DNA of 64,000 bases, from contig JAIXWM010000157.1 of NCBI GenBank assembly GCA_027491255.1, positions 1 to 64,000 on the forward strand, in the 5' to 3' direction. Made by a program: the position numbers and the translations under genes. A model generated the notes under the pieces. It was not told the DNA's origin and searched no databases. It was given only the letters and a program-made list of their open reading frames with translations. Source of the stretch: Rubrivivax sp. (GTDB taxonomy: Bacteria > Pseudomonadota > Gammaproteobacteria > Burkholderiales > Burkholderiaceae_C). Shown piece by piece: positions 56,789 through 64,000 of this stretch. Within the stretch, counting starts at the first letter, position 1. Each line of letters opens with the position of its first letter.

Positions 56789-59163
56789 GCGAGGGCTCCT
56801 GCGGGCGCAGGCGCGGGAACCGCAGCCGGAGCCGCCACGCGCTCGAGCTCGACGCGGCCGCTCATCGCACCGAGCGCGGCGGTGTCGGCGTGGCCGGCGG
56901 GCACGCGCGCGCAGCCCCAGGCCAGCGTGGGCTCCACACGCACCGGCAGCACCACGCTGCCTGCGCCCTGGCGCACGCGCACGCGGTCGCCCGGCTGCAG
57001 GCCCAGCTCGGCCCACAGCGCGGCGTTGACGCCCACCTGCGGCGGCCGCGCATCGGCCGTCTGCTGCAGCGCCGGGGCGCGGCGCACCAGCGCGTCGGTG
57101 GCGTAGATCGGCACCTCGGCCACGCGCTGAAGGCCGCTGCCGGCCGCGGCGGCGCCGGCCGACACCGGCACCGTGCTGGCGTTGCACAGCCGGGACGGGA
57201 TCGTCGATTCGTCGCCGAGCGCCTCGGCGCGCACCTGTTCGGCGCTTTCGAAGTCGAAACCCGGCAGGCCGAGCAGGTTGCCGAGCACGCGCAGCACCTT
57301 CCAGGCCGGACGCGCGTCGCCGCGCGGCTTGACCACGCCGTGGAAGCCCTGCACCCGGCCCTCGGAGTTGACGAAGGTGCCAGAGGTCTCGGTGAAGGGG
57401 GTGATCGGCAGCAGCACGTCGGCGCCTTCGACCGCCGCGTCGCGGAAGCTGGTGAAGGCCACCGCCATCGAAGCCTGCTGCATCGCGGCATGCGCGGCCT
57501 GTGCGTCGGCCAGATCGAGCACGGGCTCGACGTTCAGCAGCAGCAGCGCGCGGCGCGGCTGCACCAGCATGCCGGCCACGTCCAGGCCGCCCGGACCGGG
57601 CAGCGCGCCGACCAGCTGCGCACCCACGCTGTTGGCCGCCTCGCCGAGGAAGCCGACCGAGGCGCCGGTGCGCTCGCCGATCCAGCCCGCCAGCGCCAGC
57701 AGTTCGGCCGCGCGCGGGTGCTGCGCCGCGGCATTGCCCAGCAGGACCGCCTTGCGCTCACCCGACAGCAGCGTCGCCGCGGCAGCCTGTGCGGCCTCGG
57801 TGGCCTGGCCGGCGGCGGGCGCGGCCACGCCCTGCGCCTGCGCCACCGCGGCGGCGATGTCGGCCAGCGCCTGCACCCAGTCGGCCGGGGCGGCGGTGAG
57901 GCGCTGCGCCACCGGCATCAGCCAGTCGTCGTGCACCGCTTGCAGGCTGATCAGCTTGGCGCCGTGGCGCACCGCCTGGCGCAGGCGCTGCGCGAACAGC
58001 GGGTGGTCCTTGCGCAGGAAGGAGCCGACGACCAGCACGCGCTGCAGCGTCGACAGCGCGGCCACCGGAAGGCCGAGCCAGCGCGCCGAGCCGGCCGGCG
58101 CGCCGTCACGCCGGAAATCGGCGTGGCGCAGACGGTGGTCGACGTTCTGCGATCCGAGCCCGCGCGCCAGCTTGGCCAGCAGGTGCAGCTCCTCGACCGT
58201 GCTGTGCGGCGAGCCGAGCGCGCCCAGCGCCGCCGGACCGTGCTCGGCGACGATCTGCTTGAGTCCGTTGGCCACGTATTCCAGCGCGGTCGTCCAATCG
58301 GTGGCCACCCACTGTCCGCCCTGCTTGATCATCGGCTGGGTCAGGCGCTGCTCGCTGTTCAGGGCCTCGTAGCTGAAGCGGTCGCGGTCGGCGATCCAGC
58401 ACTCGTTGACGGCCTCGTTCTCGAGCGGCACGACACGCATCACCTGCTGGGCCTTGACCTGCACGACCAGGTTCGCCCCGGTGGAATCGTGCGGGCTGAC
58501 GCTCTTGCGGCGCGACAGCTCCCAGGTGCGGGCGCTGTAGCGGAAAGGCTTGCTCGTCAGCGCACCCACCGGGCAGACGTCGATCATGTTGCCCGACAGC
58601 TCGGAATCGATGCTGCGGCCAACGAAGGTGGTGATCTCGGAGTGCTCACCGCGCTGGGCCATGCCCAGCTCCATCACGCCGGCGATCTCCTGGCCGAAGC
58701 GCACGCAGCGGGTGCAGTGGATGCAGCGGCTCATCTCCTCCATCGAGATCAGCGGGCCGACGTTCTTGTGGAAGACGACGCGCTTTTCTTCCTGGTAGCG
58801 CGAGGCCGAGCCGCCGTAGCCCACCGCCAGGTCCTGCAGCTGGCACTCGCCGCCCTGGTCGCAGATCGGACAGTCCAGCGGGTGGTTGATGAGCAGGAAC
58901 TCCATCACCGACTTCTGCGCCTTGACCGCCTTGTCGCTCTTGGTGCGCACGATCATGCCGTTGGTCACCGGCGTGGCGCAGGCTGGCATGGGCTTGGGAG
59001 CCTTCTCGACGTCGACCAGGCACATGCGGCAGTTGGCCGCGATGCTGAGCTTCTTGTGGTAGCAGAAGTGAGGGATGTAGGTGCCTGAGGCGTCGGCCGC
59101 ATGCATGACCATGCTGCCCTCGGGCACGCTGACCTTCTTGCCGTCGAGTTCGATCTCAACCAT
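56785..59163 (-). CDS. nuoG: NADH-quinone oxidoreductase subunit G
   Basis: A 792-residue iron-sulfur subunit. The N-terminal [2Fe-2S] ferredoxin domain (CRMCLVDVEKAPKPMPAC), the 4Fe-4S His/Cys motif region (HPLDCPICDQGGECQLQD) and CIHCTRCVRFGQEIAG carry the electron chain. The rest is the molybdopterin-oxidoreductase-like fold without molybdenum. The sequence is complete, with many alanines in the last third. Confidence 0.96.
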   Translation of the reverse strand: MVEIELDGKKVSVPEGSMVMHAADASGTYIPHFCYHKKLSIAANCRMCLVDVEKAPKPMPACATPVTNGMIVRTKSDKAVKAQKSVMEFLLINHPLDCPICDQGGECQLQDLAVGYGGSASRYQEEKRVVFHKNVGPLISMEEMSRCIHCTRCVRFGQEIAGVMELGMAQRGEHSEITTFVGRSIDSELSGNMIDVCPVGALTSKPFRYSARTWELSRRKSVSPHDSTGANLVVQVKAQQVMRVVPLENEAVNECWIADRDRFSYEALNSEQRLTQPMIKQGGQWVATDWTTALEYVANGLKQIVAEHGPAALGALGSPHSTVEELHLLAKLARGLGSQNVDHRLRHADFRRDGAPAGSARWLGLPVAALSTLQRVLVVGSFLRKDHPLFAQRLRQAVRHGAKLISLQAVHDDWLMPVAQRLTAAPADWVQALADIAAAVAQAQGVAAPAAGQATEAAQAAAATLLSGERKAVLLGNAAAQHPRAAELLALAGWIGERTGASVGFLGEAANSVGAQLVGALPGPGGLDVAGMLVQPRRALLLLNVEPVLDLADAQAAHAAMQQASMAVAFTSFRDAAVEGADVLLPITPFTETSGTFVNSEGRVQGFHGVVKPRGDARPAWKVLRVLGNLLGLPGFDFESAEQVRAEALGDESTIPSRLCNASTVPVSAGAAAAGSGLQRVAEVPIYATDALVRRAPALQQTADARPPQVGVNAALWAELGLQPGDRVRVRQGAGSVVLPVRVEPTLAWGCARVPAGHADTAALGAMSGRVELERVAAPAAVPAPAPAGALA

Positions 59164-59181
59164 CTGTCGTGTCCCGCTCGC

Positions 59182-60552
59182 TCAGGCCGTCGCGCCGACG
59201 AGGCAGCGCTTGTGCTCGACATGGTGCGCGAACTCGTCGCGGAAGTGCTTCAGCATGCCCTGCACCGGCATCGCCGCCGCGTCACCGAGCGCGCAGATCG
59301 TGCGGCCCTTGATGTTGTCGGCCACCGAATCCAGCAGCGCCAGGTCGTCAGGCCGGCCCTGGCCGTGCTCGATGCGGTGCACCATGCGCCACAGCCAGCC
59401 CGTGCCCTCGCGGCAGGGCGTGCACTGGCCGCAGCTCTCGTGCTGGTAGAAGTAGCTCAGACGCAGCAGGCTGCGCACCATGCAACGCGTGTCGTCCATC
59501 ACGATGACCGCCCCCGAGCCCAGCATCGAGCCGGCCTTGGCGATGGCGTCGTAGTCCATCGTGATGTCCATCATGATCTTCGCCGGCAGCACCGGCGCCG
59601 ACGAGCCGCCCGGGATCACCGCCTTCAGCGCGCGCCCGCCGCGCACGCCGCCGGCGAGCTCGAGCAGCTTCGAGAACGGCGTGCCCAGCGGGATCTCGAA
59701 GTTGCCGGGGTTCTCGACGTCACCGACGATCGAGAAGATCTTGGTGCCGCCGTTGTTCGGCTTGCCGCATTCCAGGTAGGCCTGGCCGCCGTGGTTGATG
59801 ATCCACGGCACCGCGGCAAAGGTCTCGGTGTTGTTGATCGTCGTGGGCTTGCCATACAGGCCGAAGCTGGCCGGGAACGGCGGCTTGAAGCGCGGCTGGC
59901 CCTTCTTGCCCTCGAGCGACTCGAGCAGCGCCGTCTCCTCGCCGCAGATGTAGGCGCCGAAGCCGTGGTGCGCGTGCAGTTGGAAGCTGTGGTTCGAGCC
60001 GAGGATGCGCTCGCCCAGGAAGCCGGCGGCGCGCGCCTCGTCGAGCGCCTGCTCGAAGCGCTCGTAGACCTCGAAGATCTCGCCGTGGATGTAGTTGTAG
60101 CCCACCGCGATGCCCATCGCGTAGGCAGCAATCGTCATGCCCTCGATGACGATGTGCGGGTTGTAGGCGAGGATGTCGCGGTCCTTGCAGGTGCCGGGCT
60201 CGCCCTCGTCGGAATTGCACACGAGGTACTTCGCGCCGGGGAACTGGCGCGGCATGAAGCTCCACTTCAGCCCGGTGGGGAAGCCTGCGCCACCGCGGCC
60301 GCGCAGCGCCGAGAGCTTGACCTCGGCAATCACCTGCTCGGGCGTCATGCCCGGGCCGCCGTCGGCACCCAGGATCTTCTTCAGCGCCGAGTAGCCGCCG
60401 CGCGCCACGTAGTCCTGCAGGCGCCAGTTGCTCCCGTTCAGGCCGGCGTAGATCTGCGGATTGATGTGGCGTTCGTGGAAGCAGGTCTCCTGCCCGGTGG
60501 CCTGGAAGCGGGCGAGCTGGTCCAGCAGCAGCGGGTCGACTCGTGCGTTCAT
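59182..60552 (-). CDS. nuoF: NADH-quinone oxidoreductase subunit F
   Basis: A 456-residue NADH-binding subunit with FMN. SALRGRGGAGFPTGLKWSFM is the NADH/FMN glycine loop, YLVCNSDEGEPGTCKDRDIL follows, and ESCGQCTPCREGTGW holds the N3 [4Fe-4S] cluster. The ATG at 60552 overlaps the nuoE stop (ATGA); the longer frame upstream is a shadow of nuoE. Confidence 0.97.
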   Translation of the reverse strand: MNARVDPLLLDQLARFQATGQETCFHERHINPQIYAGLNGSNWRLQDYVARGGYSALKKILGADGGPGMTPEQVIAEVKLSALRGRGGAGFPTGLKWSFMPRQFPGAKYLVCNSDEGEPGTCKDRDILAYNPHIVIEGMTIAAYAMGIAVGYNYIHGEIFEVYERFEQALDEARAAGFLGERILGSNHSFQLHAHHGFGAYICGEETALLESLEGKKGQPRFKPPFPASFGLYGKPTTINNTETFAAVPWIINHGGQAYLECGKPNNGGTKIFSIVGDVENPGNFEIPLGTPFSKLLELAGGVRGGRALKAVIPGGSSAPVLPAKIMMDITMDYDAIAKAGSMLGSGAVIVMDDTRCMVRSLLRLSYFYQHESCGQCTPCREGTGWLWRMVHRIEHGQGRPDDLALLDSVADNIKGRTICALGDAAAMPVQGMLKHFRDEFAHHVEHKRCLVGATA

Positions 60553-61037
60553 CGCAGCCCCTTCAAGGTCTCGACCAGGTCGTCCAGGCGCTCGTCGCTC
60601 ATGAAGCTGAGCATCTTGCGGTCGTTCACCAGCATCACCGGCGCGTCGGCACAGGCGCCCAGGCATTCGCTGGGCTGCACGGTGAAGGCGCCGTCGGCGG
60701 TGGTGCCGTAGGGCTCGACGCCGAGCTGGTGGCACAGGTGGTCGAGCGCCTTCTGGCCGCCGCGCAGTTGGCACGGCAGGTTGGTGCAGACGTTGAGCTT
60801 GTAGCTGCCCACCGGCTGCTGGTTGTACATGTTGTAGAAGGTCGTGACCTCGTGCACGGCGATCGGCGCCATGCCCAGGTAGTCGGCCACGGCCTCCTCG
60901 GCCTCGGGCGAGACCCAGCCCTGCTCCTGCTGCACGATGGACAGGCAGGCCATCACGGCCGACTGCTTCTGGTCGGCGGGGTACTTGGCGACTTCGCGGT
61001 CGAAGCGCGCGCGCGTGGCGTCGGACAGTTGCATCAT
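60549..61037 (-). CDS. nuoE: NADH-quinone oxidoreductase subunit E
   Basis: A 162-residue thioredoxin-fold subunit with the N1a [2Fe-2S] cluster: C84 and C89 in NVCTNLPC, C125 and C129 in SECLGACADAP. HEVTTFYNMYN is typical. Its ATG lies across the nuoD stop (four-base overlap). Confidence 0.96.
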   Translation of the reverse strand: MMQLSDATRARFDREVAKYPADQKQSAVMACLSIVQQEQGWVSPEAEEAVADYLGMAPIAVHEVTTFYNMYNQQPVGSYKLNVCTNLPCQLRGGQKALDHLCHQLGVEPYGTTADGAFTVQPSECLGACADAPVMLVNDRKMLSFMSDERLDDLVETLKGLR

Positions 61038-62287
61038 CGATCGATCTCGCCGAACACGATGTCCATCGTGCCGATCACGGCCACCGCGTCGGCGATCATG
61101 TGGCCGCGGCTCATCTCGTCGAGTGCCGCGAGGTGGGCAAAGCCCGGCGGGCGGATCTTCAGCCGATAGGGCTTGTTGGCGCCGTCGCTGACGATGTAGA
61201 TGCCGAACTCGCCCTTCGGGTGCTCGACCGCGGCGTAGGCCTCGCCCTCGGGCACGTGGAAGCCTTCGGTGAAGAGCTTGAAGTGGTGGATCAGCTCCTC
61301 CATGCTCGACTTCATCTCCACCCGCGACGGCGGGGCCACCTTGTGGTTGTCGGTGATCACCGGTCCCGGGTTGGCGCGCAGCCAGTCCACGCACTGCTGC
61401 ACGATGCGGTTGGACTGGCGCATCTCCTCGATGCGCACCAGGTAGCGGTCGTAGGTGTCGCCGTTGACGCCCACCGGCACGTCGAAGTCCATGCGGTCGT
61501 AGACGTCGTAGGGCTGCTTCTTGCGCAGGTCCCAGGCGATGCCCGAGCCGCGCAGCATCGCGCCGCTGAAGCCCAGATTCAGCGCGCGTTCGGGCGAGAC
61601 CACGCCGATGCCCACGGTGCGCTGTTTCCAGATGCGGTTGTCGGTCAGCAGGGTCTCGTAGTCGTCGACGTTCTTCGGGAAGCGACGGCAGAAGTCCTCG
61701 ATGAAGTCCAGCAGCGAGCCCCGGCGGTTCTCGTTCAGGGCCTTGATCGCGCGCTCGTTGCGGATGCGGCTGGCCTTGTACTGGGGCATCGACTCCGGCA
61801 GGTCGCGGTAGACGCCGCCCGGGCGGAAGTAGGCCGCGTGCATGCGCGCGCCCGAGACCGCCTCGTACATGTCGAAGATGTCTTCGCGCTCACGGAAGCA
61901 GTAGATGAGGATGTTCATCGCCCCGCAGTCCATGCCGTGGCAGCCCAGCCACAGCAGGTGGTTCAGGATGCGGGTGAGCTCGGCGAACATCACGCGGATG
62001 TACTGCGCGCGCTCGGGCACCTCCACGCCGAGCAGCTTCTCGATCGCCAGGCAGTAGGCGTGCTCGTTGGCCATCATCGACACGTAGTCGAGACGGTCCA
62101 TGTAGGGCAGCGACTGGATGTAGGTCTTGCTCTCGGCCAGTTTCTCGGTGGCGCGGTGCAGCAGCCCGATATGCGGATCGGCGCGCTGGATCACCTCGCC
62201 GTCGAGCTCGAGCACCAGGCGCAGCACACCATGCGCCGCCGGATGCTGCGGCCCAAAGTTCAGCGTGTAGTTCTTGATCTCAGCCAC
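61034..62287 (-). CDS. nuoD: NADH-quinone oxidoreductase subunit D
   Basis: A 417-residue 49-kDa-type subunit that lines the quinone site. NFGPQHPAAHGVLRLVLELD holds the conserved His pair; RGSGIAWDLRKKQPYDVYDR and the C-terminal DIVFGEIDR are complete. It starts with GTG at 62287, preceded by AAGGGAG. The family normally starts MAEIKNYTLNFGPQHP, and GTG gives the same residues. Two partial copies of the gene's beginning lie upstream, so the ancestral start was probably an ATG now stranded in the leader at 62502. Confidence 0.96.
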   Translation of the reverse strand: MAEIKNYTLNFGPQHPAAHGVLRLVLELDGEVIQRADPHIGLLHRATEKLAESKTYIQSLPYMDRLDYVSMMANEHAYCLAIEKLLGVEVPERAQYIRVMFAELTRILNHLLWLGCHGMDCGAMNILIYCFREREDIFDMYEAVSGARMHAAYFRPGGVYRDLPESMPQYKASRIRNERAIKALNENRRGSLLDFIEDFCRRFPKNVDDYETLLTDNRIWKQRTVGIGVVSPERALNLGFSGAMLRGSGIAWDLRKKQPYDVYDRMDFDVPVGVNGDTYDRYLVRIEEMRQSNRIVQQCVDWLRANPGPVITDNHKVAPPSRVEMKSSMEELIHHFKLFTEGFHVPEGEAYAAVEHPKGEFGIYIVSDGANKPYRLKIRPPGFAHLAALDEMSRGHMIADAVAVIGTMDIVFGEIDR

Positions 62288-62335
62288 CGCAGACTCCCTT
62301 GCGAGCCTCTGGGTCGCGCTGAACTTCGGTGAAGG
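62253..62335. repeat. 83-bp direct repeat, nuoD-proximal copy
   Basis: This perfect 83-base repeat recurs at 62383-62465, 130 bases away. It contains the first codons of nuoD, the GTG, the AAGGGAG ribosome site and about 40 bases of leader. A third, diverged partial copy (62468-62502) lies next to nuoC. Confidence 0.95.
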
Positions 62336-62417
62336 CTGACTTCGCTTCAGCGAAGTCAAGGCCGCGCAGCGGCCGGCCGGAGCCAAAGTTCAGCGTGTAG
62401 TTCTTGATCTCAGCCAC
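62280..62417 (-). CDS. Upstream ORF 2 before nuoD (nuoD-like N-terminus)
   Basis: A 45-codon ORF starts at a GTG with the same AAGGGAG site as nuoD and begins VAEIKNYTLNFG, then diverges (SGRPLRGLDFAEAKSAFTEV). Its TGA (62280-62282) falls eight bases past the first base of the nuoD GTG, so the two reading frames overlap. Ribosomes could terminate and restart on nuoD. It is a by-product of the duplication, but is probably translated. Confidence 0.5.
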   Translation of the reverse strand: MAEIKNYTLNFGSGRPLRGLDFAEAKSAFTEVQRDPEARKGVCGG

Positions 62418-62465
62418 CGCAGACTCCCTTGCGAGCCTCTGGGTCGCGCTGAACTTCGGTGAAGG
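62383..62465. repeat. 83-bp direct repeat, distal copy
   Basis: This is identical to 62253-62335 by eye. Between the copies is a short insert that includes a perfect hairpin (TGACTTCGC at 62337-62345 and GCGAAGTCA at 62350-62358, loop TTCA). The absence of any mismatch points to a recent duplication. Confidence 0.95.
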
Positions 62466-62502
62466 AGCCCAAGTTCAGGGCGCAGTTCTTGATCTCGGCC
62501 AT
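62410..62502 (-). CDS. Upstream ORF 1 before nuoD
   Basis: A 30-codon ORF with an ATG 17 bases past the nuoC stop reads MAEIKNCALNLG, a diverged nuoD beginning, then FTEVQRDPEARKGVCGG. Its TGA overlaps the GTG of upstream ORF 2 in the same way that ORF 2 overlaps nuoD. The ATG here probably marks the ancestral nuoD start. Confidence 0.5.
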   Translation of the reverse strand: MAEIKNCALNLGSFTEVQRDPEARKGVCGG

Positions 62503-62518
62503 GTCGGGATGGGGCTGG

Positions 62519-63118
62519 TCAGTGCAGGCCGCCGTAACGGTCTTCGCGCACGACGCGCGGCGTGATCTCGCGCGGCTCGATCGTCACCGGCTGGTAGATC
62601 ACGCGCCCGGCCTCGGGGTCGTAGCGCATCTCGACGTGGCCCGTGACGGGGAAGTCCTTGCGCATCGGGTGGCCGATGAAGCCGTAGTCGGTGAGGATTC
62701 GGCGCAGGTCTTCGTGGCCTTCGAAGACGATGCCGAAGAAGTCGAAGGCCTCGCGTTCGAACCAGTTGGCCGAGTTCCACACCGGGGTCACCGATGCGAG
62801 CGCAGGCATGTCGTCGTCCGGCGCGAAGACCTTCAAGCGCAGACGCCAGTTGTGCGTGACGCTCAGGAGGTGTGAGACGACGCAGAACCGAGGGCCGTCC
62901 CAGGGCGCATTGCGGTAATCGCTGTAGTCCACGCCGCACAGGTCGATCAGTTGCTCGAAGCGCAGGGTAGGGTCGTCGCGCAGCAGCAGCGCCACGCGCG
63001 CGTAGTCGGCAGCGCCGACGACGAGCGTCAGCTCGCCGCGCTCGAGCCGGCACTCGCGCACGGTGTCGCCGAGCGTGGTCTGCAGCGCAGCCTGCAGGAT
63101 GTCGAGTCGGGTGCTCAT
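62519..63118 (-). CDS. nuoC: NADH-quinone oxidoreductase subunit C
   Basis: A 199-residue 30-kDa-type subunit. LRFEQLIDLCGVDYSDYR, WFEREAFDFFGIVFEGHEDL and RRILTDYGFIGHPMRKDFPV are family motifs. The ATG at 63118 fits the family start; the longer frame upstream is a shadow of nuoB. It lies 19 bases after nuoB. Confidence 0.97.
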   Translation of the reverse strand: MSTRLDILQAALQTTLGDTVRECRLERGELTLVVGAADYARVALLLRDDPTLRFEQLIDLCGVDYSDYRNAPWDGPRFCVVSHLLSVTHNWRLRLKVFAPDDDMPALASVTPVWNSANWFEREAFDFFGIVFEGHEDLRRILTDYGFIGHPMRKDFPVTGHVEMRYDPEAGRVIYQPVTIEPREITPRVVREDRYGGLH

Positions 63119-63137
63119 GCGGGGGTCGCTCCGGGGC

Positions 63138-63614
<477 letters not shown>

Positions 63615-63629
63615 GCGCTTGCCCTCGCC

Positions 63630-63989
63630 TCACTCCCAGTCGAGAGCGCCCTTTTTCCACTCGTAGACGAAGCCGACCACCAGAATCCCGAGAAACACCA
63701 TCATGGCCCAGAAGCCCGCGGCGCCGATGTCGTGCAGCGCGACAGCCCAGGGGAACAAGAAGGCGATCTCGAGGTCGAAGAGGATGAACAGGATGGCCAC
63801 AAGGTAGTAGCGCACGTCGAACTTCATGCGCGCGTCCTCGAAGGCCTCGAAACCGCATTCGTAGGGGCTGTTCTTGGCCGCATCCGGACGGTTGGGCCCG
63901 AGGAGGAACCCCAGGACCTGCGGCGCGACACCGACAGCCACGCCCACCAGAATGAAGAGGATGACCGGAAGATACTCTTGCAGGTTCAT
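63630..63989 (-). CDS. nuoA: NADH-quinone oxidoreductase subunit A
   Basis: A 119-residue, three-helix membrane subunit. NSPYECGFEAFEDARMKFDV is the conserved loop with the Cys that closes the quinone-site entrance, and YYLVAILFILFDLEIAFLFP the second helix. It is the first gene of the nuoABCDEFGHIJKLMN operon; its promoter lies beyond the right edge of the window. Confidence 0.97.
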   Translation of the reverse strand: MNLQEYLPVILFILVGVAVGVAPQVLGFLLGPNRPDAAKNSPYECGFEAFEDARMKFDVRYYLVAILFILFDLEIAFLFPWAVALHDIGAAGFWAMMVFLGILVVGFVYEWKKGALDWE

Positions 63990-64000
63990 CTCATCGACCG

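Noticed and set aside
60552..60774. Longer nuoF frame beginning inside nuoE
   Set aside because: The added residues are a frame-shifted reading of nuoE; the family start is at 60552.

Overview
The window is a GC-rich chromosome segment of a betaproteobacterium, most likely a Burkholderiales member of the Rubrivivax/Leptothrix/comamonad type. This rests on gene content and order: a complete nuoA-N operon followed by a Nudix hydrolase, a DUF1178 gene, a GlcD-like FAD oxidase, a DUF2069 gene and a YihY gene; gcvTHP behind a tandem glycine riboswitch; several Bug-type (tripartite tricarboxylate) solute-binding proteins; and intergenic repeats typical of this order. No rRNA, tRNA or CRISPR array was seen.

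Layout. 1-6.9 kb is an accessory, toxin-antitoxin-rich stretch: an alpha/beta hydrolase behind an integron-like site, broken higA/higB pieces around a 150-bp direct repeat, an apparently intact VapBC-type pair, a degraded HicB antitoxin, a Fic protein with a repeated operator, an MFS exporter, a TumE/TumA pair, and a 27-codon ORF behind two adjacent LexA boxes. 6.9-15.4 kb is a catabolic block: a carotenoid oxygenase, a Bug binding protein and a TauD-type dioxygenase, convergent with a five-gene operon (three-subunit molybdenum hydroxylase, DapA-family lyase, 3-hydroxyanthranilate-dioxygenase-like enzyme). 15.4-17.1 kb holds octamer tandem repeats, a decayed sugE, a secreted hypothetical protein and intergenic repeats. 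17.1-30.4 kb is core genome: glycine cleavage (gcvT, gcvH, gcvP), MFS transporter, aroC, CBS-domain protein, metY, hydrolase, YihY, DUF2069 and FAD oxidase.

30.4-48.0 kb looks like a 17.4-kb island inserted between the FAD oxidase and DUF1178 genes. It is bounded by two 206-bp direct repeats (the 3' end of the oxidase gene) and by the two halves of a decayed IS1634-like transposase. It carries a six-gene operon (TPP enzyme, transthyretin-like protein, Bug protein, DmdA-like tetrahydrofolate-dependent demethylase, MTHFR C-terminal-domain protein, MTHFR), a divergent LysR regulator, and a co-oriented series with a peptide-type ABC transporter, a Ldh/malate-type dehydrogenase, a homocysteine methyltransferase-family protein and an FMN 2-hydroxyacid dehydrogenase. 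Together they suggest uptake and demethylation of a methylated substrate, recovery of the methyl group through methyl-THF, and oxidation plus decarboxylation of a hydroxy-acid skeleton. The substrate cannot be read from the sequence.

48.0-64 kb is the core DUF1178, Nudix and nuoN-nuoA block, all on the minus strand. The 5' end of nuoD is triplicated, so two short upstream ORFs resembling its N-terminus each end across the next start codon. Coordinates and residue counts were worked out by eye; no database search was possible.
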